From: Symsagittifera roscoffensis
Taxonomy: Eukaryota; Xenacoelomorpha; Acoela; Convolutidae
Length of the DNA: 60,000 nt
Direction: 5' to 3'
Assembly (NCBI RefSeq): GCF_963678635.1
Contig: NC_087064.1
Location: 3,349,926-3,409,925 of the forward strand
The position numbers were made by a program, and so were the translations under genes. The notes beneath the pieces are model-generated. The model was not told the origin of the DNA. It saw only the letters and a program-made list of their open reading frames with translations, and ran no database searches. Every line of letters starts with the position of its first letter. Position 1 is the first letter of the stretch. Positions 28,001 to 40,000 of the stretch are shown in pieces.

Positions 28001-31000
28001 TTCAATGATCACTAATTGAGATAATAACATGTTTTTTTTTAAATAAATTTTATTACAAGTTTTTTTTAAAATTTATTACATGCAGAAGGCGCGATCACTT
28101 AAAGCTGACTCTATTTTTTGTGGGTTCTCCCCGGATGAAATTGGTTTATGTGCACTTTTATATGTCGCATCTGCTTTGATCATTTTTTGTCAACCCTTTT
28201 TTCGGCAACTTTAACTTCAAAATTTGAAAATTTCAAAACAAACTATAGAGAGGGTTCAAATATGCAATAGTTTTTAAAGTGTAACATTATTATGTATGAA
28301 AATGCCTTGAAATTTCGATTTTTTATTTGATGTCATTTGAAAATCAAACATCAGACACGTCTTGATAATTGTTTATTTTGAAAATCAGTTATCAAGTGGT
28401 AATGAACGAAGTGCATTTTACTGATTTCTGTCATTGGAGATATTACGTATTGCGTGTCTGTTTATGTATTCCGAGCTAAGTGTTATATGTTTACCATGCG
28501 TGCTCTAGCAGCTGGTCCCTTCGGATTTTCTGCGCCTCAAAACACATGGGGCGCGGATACAGTTAACAAACTGATTTCTAATGTCAAACGAAGCATGCAT
28601 CTGCCCCTGTATCCCCATTCTGAACATAGCTCCCCTTTCAAAACTTGGAAACACTCCGACGCTGTATCCTCGGCTTTGACCCCGAGTAGCCGAAGTCTGT
28701 CGCCGGCGCATCGTCGCAGAACTCAGTCTACTTCGGAAGTTTTCGCGTCGCCGTTTGATAATATTCGACAACATGAAGTGTTAAGAGGAGCAGAAATGGC
28801 ATCTTTTCCACGATCAAACTTTGAAAATTATGAAGCAAATCGCAAACAAAATTTAATGATCAATACTTATCCAGATCAATCGAAGGCTCAGCCGCCGGTT
28901 AATATGTTTTCCGGAGTACTGGCTCAACCCTCAAGTTTCTTCAGCGGATTAATGCAAAGTAAATGCTTGATGCTTTGGTGTTTCGTAAAATTGCAAATTC
29001 ATGAAAGTTGTTCAATTTTTTGCTTGATCTTTGATCGTATGTCGTTTTCACCGAGTGTAATCATTGTCTTGTTTTTTCTTCATCACTCATGGCTTCGGTT
29101 TTCATCGTTGGTTTTGCAAGATTACTTCAATTGGTGTGCTTGTGTAGCTGCAATGGCGTTAACTCAAGACTTCATAAGATTGCTATGGCATAAATTTTTA
29201 AACAGAAAGATTGCAAGATTTCTTGCTGTAAAATTATAAGCTGCTAAGCATGAGTTCAAACTAGGCACTGAGGCTTTCAGGTCATCAAGTGGCATTGGGC
29301 CAAACTGATTTTAATATAATTTATTTTTGTCCAGCCGTTTAACATTCTGTACCAACTTTTTTTTCTGAGTCCTCATTTTTACGAGCGTAGTGTTATAGTA
29401 AGACTGTTATTTTTTCCAATCTAAGTAGCGAATATTGCTGCCAATTTTGCGGTATTTGGTAGCATGTGCTTTGACATTCGATATGTTATAAGTTGACTCA
29501 TCAAACAAACCAAAAGAAGCTAAAGTTACAAAGAAGAGTACAAAAATTCCATTTCAGAGTTTTTCCTGCTCAATATATCTGGAATTTGTTTTGAAATGCA
29601 TAATTTATTCATAATTTGGTAGCTTGTTTTCCAATTAATACCATGAAAAGTTAAAATAGACGCATTTAGTTTAGTATATTCCAAATTATTGCATGCAAAG
29701 TTGTGTCTATTTATATATGGTGCCACTTGCTGCAGAGCAATAGCAATTTCTTAGCATATGGAGCTGCTTTATTTGTGGCTACTGGTAACCAATTGGTAAG
29801 GGCCCGTGGCGCAGATACGCGGACAGATGACTCTAAACCTCCATGTCGTAGATCGAATCTGCCATAGCAAAAAGTTAAATTTTCAAGCCTGATTTTTACT
29901 TTTTTTTCAATTTATAGACTGCTTTTTTTGTCGTTTTCTCACTAGTGTTCGCGAAACCCAGCTTCGCCCCTCTGTCTAGTTTGGTTTTAACAGAAACAAG
30001 GTTATGAGCATTGTGTTCTATCACGAGTTCCCTTTTCCAATCCAACTCGAATTGTTCGAATCCAATAATGCTCATTGTGGTGGCACTTATGCTGCATAGA
30101 ATTGGTAGTTGAATGACATGTTTTCTCCTCTTTATCAGTGGCAGAGTTTCAAAAGTTACTATGTTTTTACAATCGTAAGAAAAGTTTGTATCTCTATGGC
30201 TTTAGTTTTCAAGTTTTAATGAACCAGTTTGAATTGTGTTTGTTGACTCAACATCTTAGTTAAGACGGGCTTTTGAGTTTTTTGAAGTTCATTTTAATTT
30301 TATTTTTTAAATGGGCGGTAAGTTGCGCGCACCAATTACAACAGTGGAAACTTGATTTCAGTTTTACACCTTTTCGGTCTCACTGTCTCAATAAGCTGAA
30401 GATTGCTTAACGGGCGATATTTTGCTTGATACGTGGCGGGAAATCAATTTAATAGCTGGCTTAGAGATAAAGTATTTGCACACTTATTGGCCAAGTAAAT
30501 TATGAAAGTAGAAAACAGTAGGTTGACAGGTTAAAGTTGAGAAGTTTCAAAATATTTTTTATCTTTTTTCCGCATAATATTTAACAACGTTCAAATACTC
30601 GCTGTTTTAATTGCTTGTGTAATGCAAAGCGCTGCCGGGGATATTTGTATAAGATGCATCTTGAAATACAAATGTAGCGGTTTATCACACAAGTAGCTCA
30701 GAAAATGCTGGCCACAGTTATCCTTGCCAGAAGTTAATAAACAAATCGTTTTTTTTTTCAACAAGAATCGATAAACGCAGTAAAGTTTTTTTTATATAGG
30801 TAGCGATGATTTTTTTCAAAATTGATTTTTCGCGGCTTGAATTTTCATTTTTCTAAGTCCTGAGCATTTCTTTTTTAGAAGGAGGACAAGCTCGGCTTTT
30901 GAACTGCAAAAGTGTAAATGTCACAAAAACTTGATTTGACTTCTAATTTCGAAAGTGCATTTTCCAGTGCATTTTTCGGATTTTCCAGTGGAATAGAAAC

Positions 31001-34000
31001 TCAAAGTATTGTTCCAATTTTTCAAAATCCGTTCAAAATTGTTCAAAATTGATTTTTTGCGGCTTGATATTTCATTTCTTCCTGAGTCCTGATCATTTCT
31101 TTTTTAGAAGGAGGACAAGCTCGGCTTTTGAACTGCAAAAGTGTAAATGTCACTAAAACTTGATTTGACTTCTAATTTCGAAAGTACATTTTCCAGTGCA
31201 TTTTTCGGATTTTCCAGTGGAATAGAAACATAAAGTATTGTTCCAATTTTCTGAAATTAAGTTAATTTTTTTAAACAAGTTTCTTTCATAAATGTTTCCA
31301 AAAATTCAAAGACCGTTCGGGCCATAAATTTTTGTTCCGACTTTCGAAGAAAAAGAGGAATATTTAAGCTTGCTGTGTTTTTATTCAGTCAATTTTTGAC
31401 TTGTTAACTAAGCGTTTTTGACTAAATTTCTTATACCTTCTTTAACTTCTTTAAATTTGAGCTTAGAATAACAATATCTCTCAAAGAAGTATTTTAACTG
31501 TGATTATTTTTAGTAAAGTTACAGGTGTTTGAAAATTGCTAATTTGGCCAAGAAGGGATAATTAAAGTGCGATATATTGCGTTCTTATAACACTCGTAAG
31601 AAGCGAATTGTTTTGTTCCAAATAGACTTGAGGCCGGCAATTTAATTCTATTATTACAATGCGAGACGCTAAACACACCCTTAGTGTTTTACTCAGCGTT
31701 TGTGGGATAAAATGAAAAAAAAAATTTCTAAATTATTTTGTCAATTATTCAACCAAAAAAGATACTATTCAATTTGGCTTAAGTGCAGTCGGAACATTCA
31801 GGGCTTTGCCCTGATATACGAGCAGTCTTGTTTTTTTTTGAAATTTAAAAGTTGAAGTTGTTGTAACAAGTCAATTTTTTTGTTTCCGTGCGTTCATTGA
31901 CTCTTTTCAACTGTCTATTGGCTAAGTTTGGTAAGTGTGTGGTATTAAGTCCGGACATTATTTTTTCAAAACGTCCAGCAACCGTTCGGTTGTTGCATAT
32001 GATAAATTGTTATTGTTGCGTAAAAGGTTTGTTCTTCAATTTCAGTCTGAGAAGCAAAAATTTAAATATATATATTTTTTGGAATTCGAAGTTTGGATGA
32101 AATGGCTGCTTTAAAGAACTCTTTTTGACCCCCTTCGACCTTTTTTTGAATCGCTTGAGTTTGGGCAGAAGAAAACTCATCCTGAGCTACAGTTCCTTCT
32201 CATTCCTTTCGAGAGTTGTTGGAGCAAAAATCACAAGTTGATAAATCAGTTCTGTGTTCTTAATTTTCTTGGAACGTTCCAACGGTGTATCATTAAAATA
32301 AGCAAGATCTAAAAGATGACAGGGCAAGTTATGCAGGGCAGGGCAGATGCGAGGATGACAGGGCAGATGCGAGGACGTGGGACTCGTTATCTTCGGGCTG
32401 GCAAATCCATTTAGGCTCAAAGCATAAGTTTTTTTCAAAATTCATTTTGCTTTTTGTTTATTTCTTTTTTTCTGTTTTATTTTGGAGTTACTATTCGCTG
32501 TTTTCTACCTTGAGTGCACCTTCGCTTCTTTGTAAAAAATTTTGATTCTGAACAACTAAAGGCGCGAATCATTGTTTCCTGAATTGGCGTTCATTGCATT
32601 AGAATTAAAGTCAATGGTTATTAGCATAGTTTTTCTTGAATGACAAAAAAAACAAATTTCAACAAAGTTAGCCGGTTGCTCTGGAAGAAACACAGAGTGT
32701 TCCGACCACAGAGTCTTCGAAAAACACGCAAAAAAATTGATGTTTCGAAGTATTGCCGTTATTTCTGGGTGTGTCGTTAGTGTCGTTATTTCTGTGATTA
32801 AAGGATCTGAACAAAAACTAGAAATTAGGCACATTCGACAATCATAGTGGTAGTGAAATAGAGGCATATTGGACAACAACAATTTTTGAAGAAAAAAAAT
32901 GACAAGAAAAACAAAAATTCGCTGTTTTTTTTTAAAGTTTTGATTCCCAAAATGGCGTTAAAAAACTCCAAAAGCTAACTTTACTCGAGTAAAACTAAAA
33001 TTAAGCATAAATAAGTTACTGTAAACGGCTTAAATTAAGCATAAAGAAGCCTGTTCGCTCGCTTTTCCCGTTCAAAATTAGGCGAAAAATCGAAAACTTC
33101 AAACGGTTTTTCTCGAGACTGGGAAATTGTCTTGGAAATTTTGAAGGTGGTTCTAATTGCGACTGAAAAAGCTTGAATATGATGTATCATTCAATCCAGA
33201 CCGATGATTTTTTGTTGCACCTGGTTTCGGGTGGAAAACAAAAAGGAAAAATTAAAAACAACTGAATACAAAGTTCCTCCCCATTTTCAATGGTCGGAAC
33301 AATAAATTTAAATTCTATTTTCATTTTTTTTATTTGTGATTTTGAAAAATATGTTTTATTTGTGATTTAAAAATGCTAAATGAAGTTTCTGCTAAAATCA
33401 AAAATTTCGGTTCTAAGTTTGGGACAGGTTTTCAAATATATGCAATGTCCGCTTGTCGACACGTTATTCTAGTAACTGCAGTCCTACGAAAATTATATCG
33501 CAGAATAATTTTGAATTTTTGTCAAACGTTTTAATTGTTTCCAAAGTCTTGCGCTAAGTTGCAAAAAAGTTTGTGATCCAACTGGTGTTTGACTTGACAA
33601 ATAGAGCTGCAATATGTAACAAGCCCACAGTATGAACATGGTATAGCTTCCTTTACTGTTTTGTCAACTTCTGTCAGACAATGGCGACAAATTAGATAGC
33701 TTTCCGAGTTTGCCCAGTTTATCACACCACAAAGCACGTATGTGTCGTGCTCGGAGAGTTCTGATGGACCGTAGCAGGTTTCAACTTCACCGAAACAGCT
33801 AGTCGGAACTTTCGCGAAAAACTCGAAGCGTCTTTCTTGAAAACTCGACTCACCGTGCAATATCGTCCAGATGTTTCTGCAATTAATGGCTTGTTGTTTT
33901 GCCTTTTTTGAGTTTCCTGTTTGGCAGTAAAGAAGAAACAAAGATCTGTGGAAAAATTCTTGAATTACCAAATTGAATTGATTTCCTTCGAGTAATTCTA

Positions 34001-37000
34001 TCATGGATCTCAGAATTGCTTCCTGGGTTTGGAAAGCGTGAACTTTGCTGTTTAGTTTGTCGAATAAAGAGGCTAGTTTAGTTTCAGCTGATTGTTTTGT
34101 TTGTAAGTCCAGATGAAGTTGAATATCAGATAAGCACTTTATGCAGTCACAATGGAAGGAATAGAAGTGGTTTAGCTCAGCTTGTCTGGCGGTTAGATCC
34201 AGAAACCACTGACTCGGAGAGTTCAGATAGCAAATTGTAAGCTCTTCGTTTTCTGAAAGACAATTTTTTGAACTGTTTTATTGTATTTTATACTTTTTTT
34301 TGCGATTTGCTAATGAACGAAGATATTTTTTTACTTCTTTTCGGTTTGGTGGTTGTCTTTTTTTTCAGAAAAAAGTTTTAAGCAGTCCAGTTTTCTCAAT
34401 TTGGTTAAGTTTTAGCTTCAGAAAATGACAATCATATGCCATCCTTGAAATTCAAAGTGCTTTGAATTGATTTAACGTAATTTTGAACCTCAAAAGATTA
34501 AAAAGGTACCAAAAAGACACAGATAATGTTTTCGACAGGATATATGTTTTTTCCACTTTGCTGGAAAATGCTATCCAACTTTGGTTATCAATAAAGAAAG
34601 TTTTCAGTAGCTTTGGTTTTGCTGACCTGATATGTTTCGAATTGACCGGACGATTTTCTGTTTTCCATTTCTATCAAAAACGTGACTACAATTTGCCGCG
34701 CACGAATGATTTAACCTTGAAAATAGGACACACAAGAAGTACGTGTCAAGGTCTTCGATATATGAACAATTCGTCTGGAATATTCCGAGAAGTGGTGGTA
34801 GTTTTGGTGTTCGCTGCTTGCAGTTTGACAGGTCGAGAATCTCGTTCCTAGTCTGTTCGTCAAGATTCTGAAACTGTGATTGAAGACTGTTTTCAGTATT
34901 GTCGTAACTTTCACTTTGTAAAACTGCTCCGCTTCGCAGAATTACAGAGCCTAAAAAAAACAAATAAAAATAAACAAGGATAGCCGGTTACTGTGCAAGT
35001 AGCACAGAATGTTCTGATCATAGTCTTAAAAAATACGAAAAAGTTTTTTATTCAAATTGTCGTTTTTTTCTGCGTGATGTGACAAAAGGGTCTAAACGAT
35101 AAACTAGAACTTCGGCATATGTGACAGTCATATTAAAACAGGCTAATTGAAAAACGGGAAAAAAGTAAACAAAAATTTTAATTTCCAAAATTTTTCAAAT
35201 TTGTTTCTGAAATTTTGATCTTTTTGATACCTAATAGGGGCTAAAATCTCAAACTAACTCTTCTTGAATAAAACTAAATTTTCAAGGACGCTAAAAATAA
35301 TTTTTGGGAATTTTTTAGTGTGGTTCTAATCACGAGTCAAATATGATATATCACTCAACCCAGTCTGATCATTATTTGTGGTACCTGATTTTGCGTGGGA
35401 AAAAATGAAGAAAAAAACTTCCGAACACATCCGAATATTAAGAATACTCCCCATTTTCAATGTTCGGAACAATTATATCAAATTAATATTATATTTCAAA
35501 ACAGCACCCTGATTCATTTAAAACGAGACTCGGCGAGGACAGACGACTGGAATTCTGTTCATTTTACAGTCCAACCGAGGAAACTTCGAGATCTAACTTT
35601 TATGCGACAAAAAAACTCAATCGCTATTCGATGGATGTGCAATCGTATTTTTGTTATACCATTGAAAGAAAATTGCAGCATTTGAATAAATGTTTGCTGT
35701 ACAATCTCGCAGCTTTCTAAAAATGTGCATGATTTTTTTTCTAAATTGAAACATACCTTTTTGAATGTCTTTAGTTGCAAACAGTCCCATTCCCCTTTCA
35801 ACGCCAGCGCTTGTCAAAGTGTAAACTTGGTCACATTTTTCTTCCATTTCGAGTACTTGAGATTTCCTGCTGGCTGTAACTGTTCAGTGTCTGGGCGAAA
35901 TACAACTATTATGTACCATACTTGCTGTGTGGCAACCAGAATGGCATTTTGGTTTTGACCAGAAAGGTACCAGAATAGAGATTTTATAAACTCTAATTTA
36001 CGCTTGCTCTTTTTCTATTTGTATCTGAATAAGTTTCTGAGACTCTTTCATTCCTAGTTACTGTCGCGTGTTGCCCAATATATATTCTTCATAATTTTGT
36101 TTGAAAGGCTCTTCAAATTTGTGTCGATTGCAGAAAATAGCAATTCTCAGTTTTGAAAAGTCTGAAGTCGGTTATTTCATTTTTGTACCTTTAAATATTT
36201 TCCTTCATGATTTTGATTGAGTTCACTGAATATAAACTAAGAAATGGTGTCTTTTCTTTTGAAGCGTCGCACGATAATCCGTGCCATGTAATGTAAACCG
36301 TCTCTGAAACTATTTTCATCGATCTGATTTGATTCACTGTCACTGTCTGCAATCATTGAGTTAAATGTGTATTAATTGCAATCAATGTTTGCTGTTGTGT
36401 GATTGTTGTTGTCTTTTCGATGATGCTGAGTAGCCATTTGTGTGATGAATGTGTTGGACGTGTCTGTTTCAGAAGTGAGTGACAAGACTACCTGGGACTC
36501 CGTGGGGGACCCCATGGCTGCAGCACAGGCACTTCTTGGAGCTTCCAAACCTTCAGGTTCAAAACAAATAACACGAATTTCAGACTTGAATCTAATAGAA
36601 ACTGGAGGCATCAAAGAAAAGTAGGGAGCTATGGGACAGGGACACCCCTCCCCCTATTTCTTCCTCTATTTCGAAACAAAGCAACAAATTACACCATTGA
36701 AGTGCTATCAGTGCAAATAAACGAACTTTGATAGAATATACATCTACATTTCATGGTAAAATGAGCTACGAAAGCGATGAATCAGTTAACGTTTTTTTAG
36801 AATAATGAGCGTAGTGAAGACTCTTATATGGGTCTTGCTGATTTTTTGTTTTTTTTTAGCCAGGAAAAGTCTTAGAAGAGTATGTTTTTGCTCTTTCACT
36901 CATGTTCTTTCACGACAAAGCGTGAATGAAAAAAGAAATCATTTGCATAGTTGCGCGCACTTTTCCGGGCTTTTTCACAATTTTCCGGGCTTTTTCACAA

Positions 37001-40000
37001 TTTTCTGGCATCTTTTCCTCAAAAAGAGCAAAAACATACTATACTTTTCAACAGTTAGAACATAGTTGAAGATGGCCTCGGGCAAAAGAGTCGCGCTCGG
37101 GCAATTCGTGCCCTCCGGCCGGGCTCTTTTTGCCTCGGGCATCTTTCAACTATGTTCTAACTACTACAAAGTCTCTAATAACTACAGATGTGCAGTCTTA
37201 CATATTGATGCATTTGAGAATGCACTTAGGTATATATGCACTTTTTGAGTTCAAATGAAACTCATCTGCTGAAAGTGACGTAAATAGCACTCTCCGAATA
37301 CGAACGCGTAAATGGCGCGAAAATTCGTGATTGATTTCCAGTTTCGAAAAAGGAATTTGATTTTGAGGTTTCCAGCGGAATAAAAACTTTACCTGTTGAT
37401 CCAATTTTCTCAACTTGAGTTCATGTTATCAAAAAAGCGCCAATCATAAATTGTTCTAGAAATTCAAAGAGCTTAAAGGGCATCAATTTTTTTCTTTGAA
37501 ATTCGAAAGTTGAGATTTTTTCAACAGTCAGTCTTTTTTTTGTTTTCTTGCATTTATTTCTCTTTTCCAATCACCGATTGGCTATGTTGAAAATAATGGC
37601 CTCAGCCTAAGGACGAATCTTTTTTTTTCAGATGGAAGAGGCTTAGACACCCGGAAAGGAGCGACCGCACCCTCCACCCCTCTACGCTCTTCCGACATGG
37701 ACCCAGTGCTGAACTACCCCTCGGGTCTAAATCAGCCCCTCTACCCCAACCAAAACCACAACAATAAACAGATAGACTACCTCTCTTTGTCAGCCGCAGA
37801 CACAAGATACGGGCGGAAACCTTCGAATGAAAGAGCGGGGGGATTCTATGAACAAGGATATTCCGCTGGAAGTCGCAGTAACAGGTAGCTAGAATGTTAA
37901 AATTTGCCCTAATATTGAAGCTATTAAAGTTTTATTCTCTTTTATACTGTCTTGACTTTTTTTGATAATAGATTACTTGAGAAAACTGTTTACACAAGCG
38001 AGCGAACCGAAGCTGAGTTCAATAAACGATATTTCTGGGTTCGGTATTCGAGCGAGATTTATCACATCAAGTTAAGTTTTGTGATAAGACGGTTCTGCGT
38101 TTTTGTCATGATATGATTATTACAAATTTTCTTCTTTTTTGGGTATATTCCAGTTTTTCAGAAAGTGAACCGAACCGACAAAGAAAATTCCTGAACCCCT
38201 ACTGTCAATCTAATATTTCCCAGCCTATAAAAATAAGAAAAAAAATTGCATCGTATTTTTTATTTTTGCTCATTACACTTGCCAGCGTAGAGTAATAGTA
38301 CGAATCTTCTTTGTTTCTAACCTAACTCGCAAATAAAAGTGTTCACTTTTTTGGTGGCACTTATGCTATAATCACAATCTGTAGCATTGGAAATTTCAAA
38401 GAATCCGTTCTCTGCTTTATTTGTTGCCAGTGTTTGTGATTTATTAAGTGTCCGTGGCTGAGTGAGACTCATAATTTCCTGGTCGCAGATCGAATCCGAG
38501 ACGTTGGCGAATTTTTGTAGTTCGAGGCTTATTTCATTTTATAGAGCTGCTTTTTAGTCGTGTTCTGGCTAGTGTTTGCTTCTGTTTTGATAAATTTTCT
38601 CGAATATTCATTTTAATAAGCAATATCGTTATCATTGAATTTCAATTGTCGACTTTGATTTTGAAAACTTAAAAGTAGGAGATTAATTTTACGCTTGTGG
38701 TGAGCTTGCGTAATCAACTCGGAATTTAGACTTTTAACAAATTATTTACCAGAACCAATTGATAGCTTGATTTATATTAAATTCAAGTTTCTTTGCATTT
38801 ACGGCAAAATTAACTTAGAGGCAAGGATTACGCCTCTGCGGCGAAAGTCCTTGGTTCGAATACGACCAGGACCTGGTTTTCTTTTAAACTGAAAATAATC
38901 AGTTTTTTTAATATCGGCCTATCGTTCGTCTGATTATGTTTTGTTGGCTTAGTTGCCACTTTCTGATGCTGTAAGCAATTCTCAGTGGAGTTGCAGCTAT
39001 TTTCAGTGTAGTTACAAGTGTTTGTGATTTACTCCTGTAATTTATAAATTTACTAGCCCTGATTTATTATACCCTTTCTTTTTCCTGACTAATGTTTTAT
39101 TGGCCTAATGACCTAATTTTCCATTGTTTGAATTTAAAAAATCCTTACGCCTCCATCCCTTTCTGGAAACACGGAAGTAACAAAGCTTAGAACTTTATAA
39201 CTCAAAGCTTATCATGTCAACAATTTTGCTGTCGGCTCAACGGGAGTTTACTCAAGTTTGACGGCATAATTGCAGCTCGATAAATGTTTCTGAAGTCATG
39301 TTTCACGCTAGAGATTGGCTTGCTTGACATGTTTTCCTCAAATTGAACATCATGCTAGACAACATTATTATGCAATTTTTGCAATGGTTGCTTTTCAACG
39401 TTTTTGCCTTTTTTTCGAATTGGTAGATCTTGTTTCATTTTTTGTATTCTAGATTCCAATGCTTTGTTTGTGGTGGTCTCGCAAGCAATACTTCGCTTCT
39501 ATGTTTGCAGAGAGTTTGATAACATTATTTTCTATAGGTACGCCAGTGGTTATCACTCAGCGGGTGAGAGCTACCATTACGTCACAGAGAGAAGGGGTTC
39601 CGACTATGGCGACGACCCCGATGCCGCCTTGTATTTGACAGACGTAGAGTCGAGACGCCGCCGCACGACAAGCAGATCTTCATATGACGGCTGGAATAAT
39701 AGATACGCGACTGAGAGGTTGGTAAGCTTTGCTCCTCAAAAATCATAATTTTTTTTCGTTAATAATAATTTTTAAGTTTTTCATCTAAAATAATTTACTC
39801 AATTCTTTCAAGTGTTAATATTTGCAGTGACTTTCGATTTATTCAGGTCGTGTGGCTTCTTGTTTTTTTTTTCAGGTTTTAGATGGGTAATTTTTATCTT
39901 ATTGGGTTAATTTAATCAAGAAAGTGTCGATGGTCATATGTTTTGAAGAGTCGATGAAAGTCTCAAATATTGTTCAGGCTCAAATTTGTTTTTTCGCTTT

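Noticed and set aside
28959-29239. Continuation of the RIM exon 11 frame to a stop at 29239
   Set aside because: The added sequence is hydrophobic and intron-like, and the GTAAAT donor at 28959 joins exon 12 in phase.
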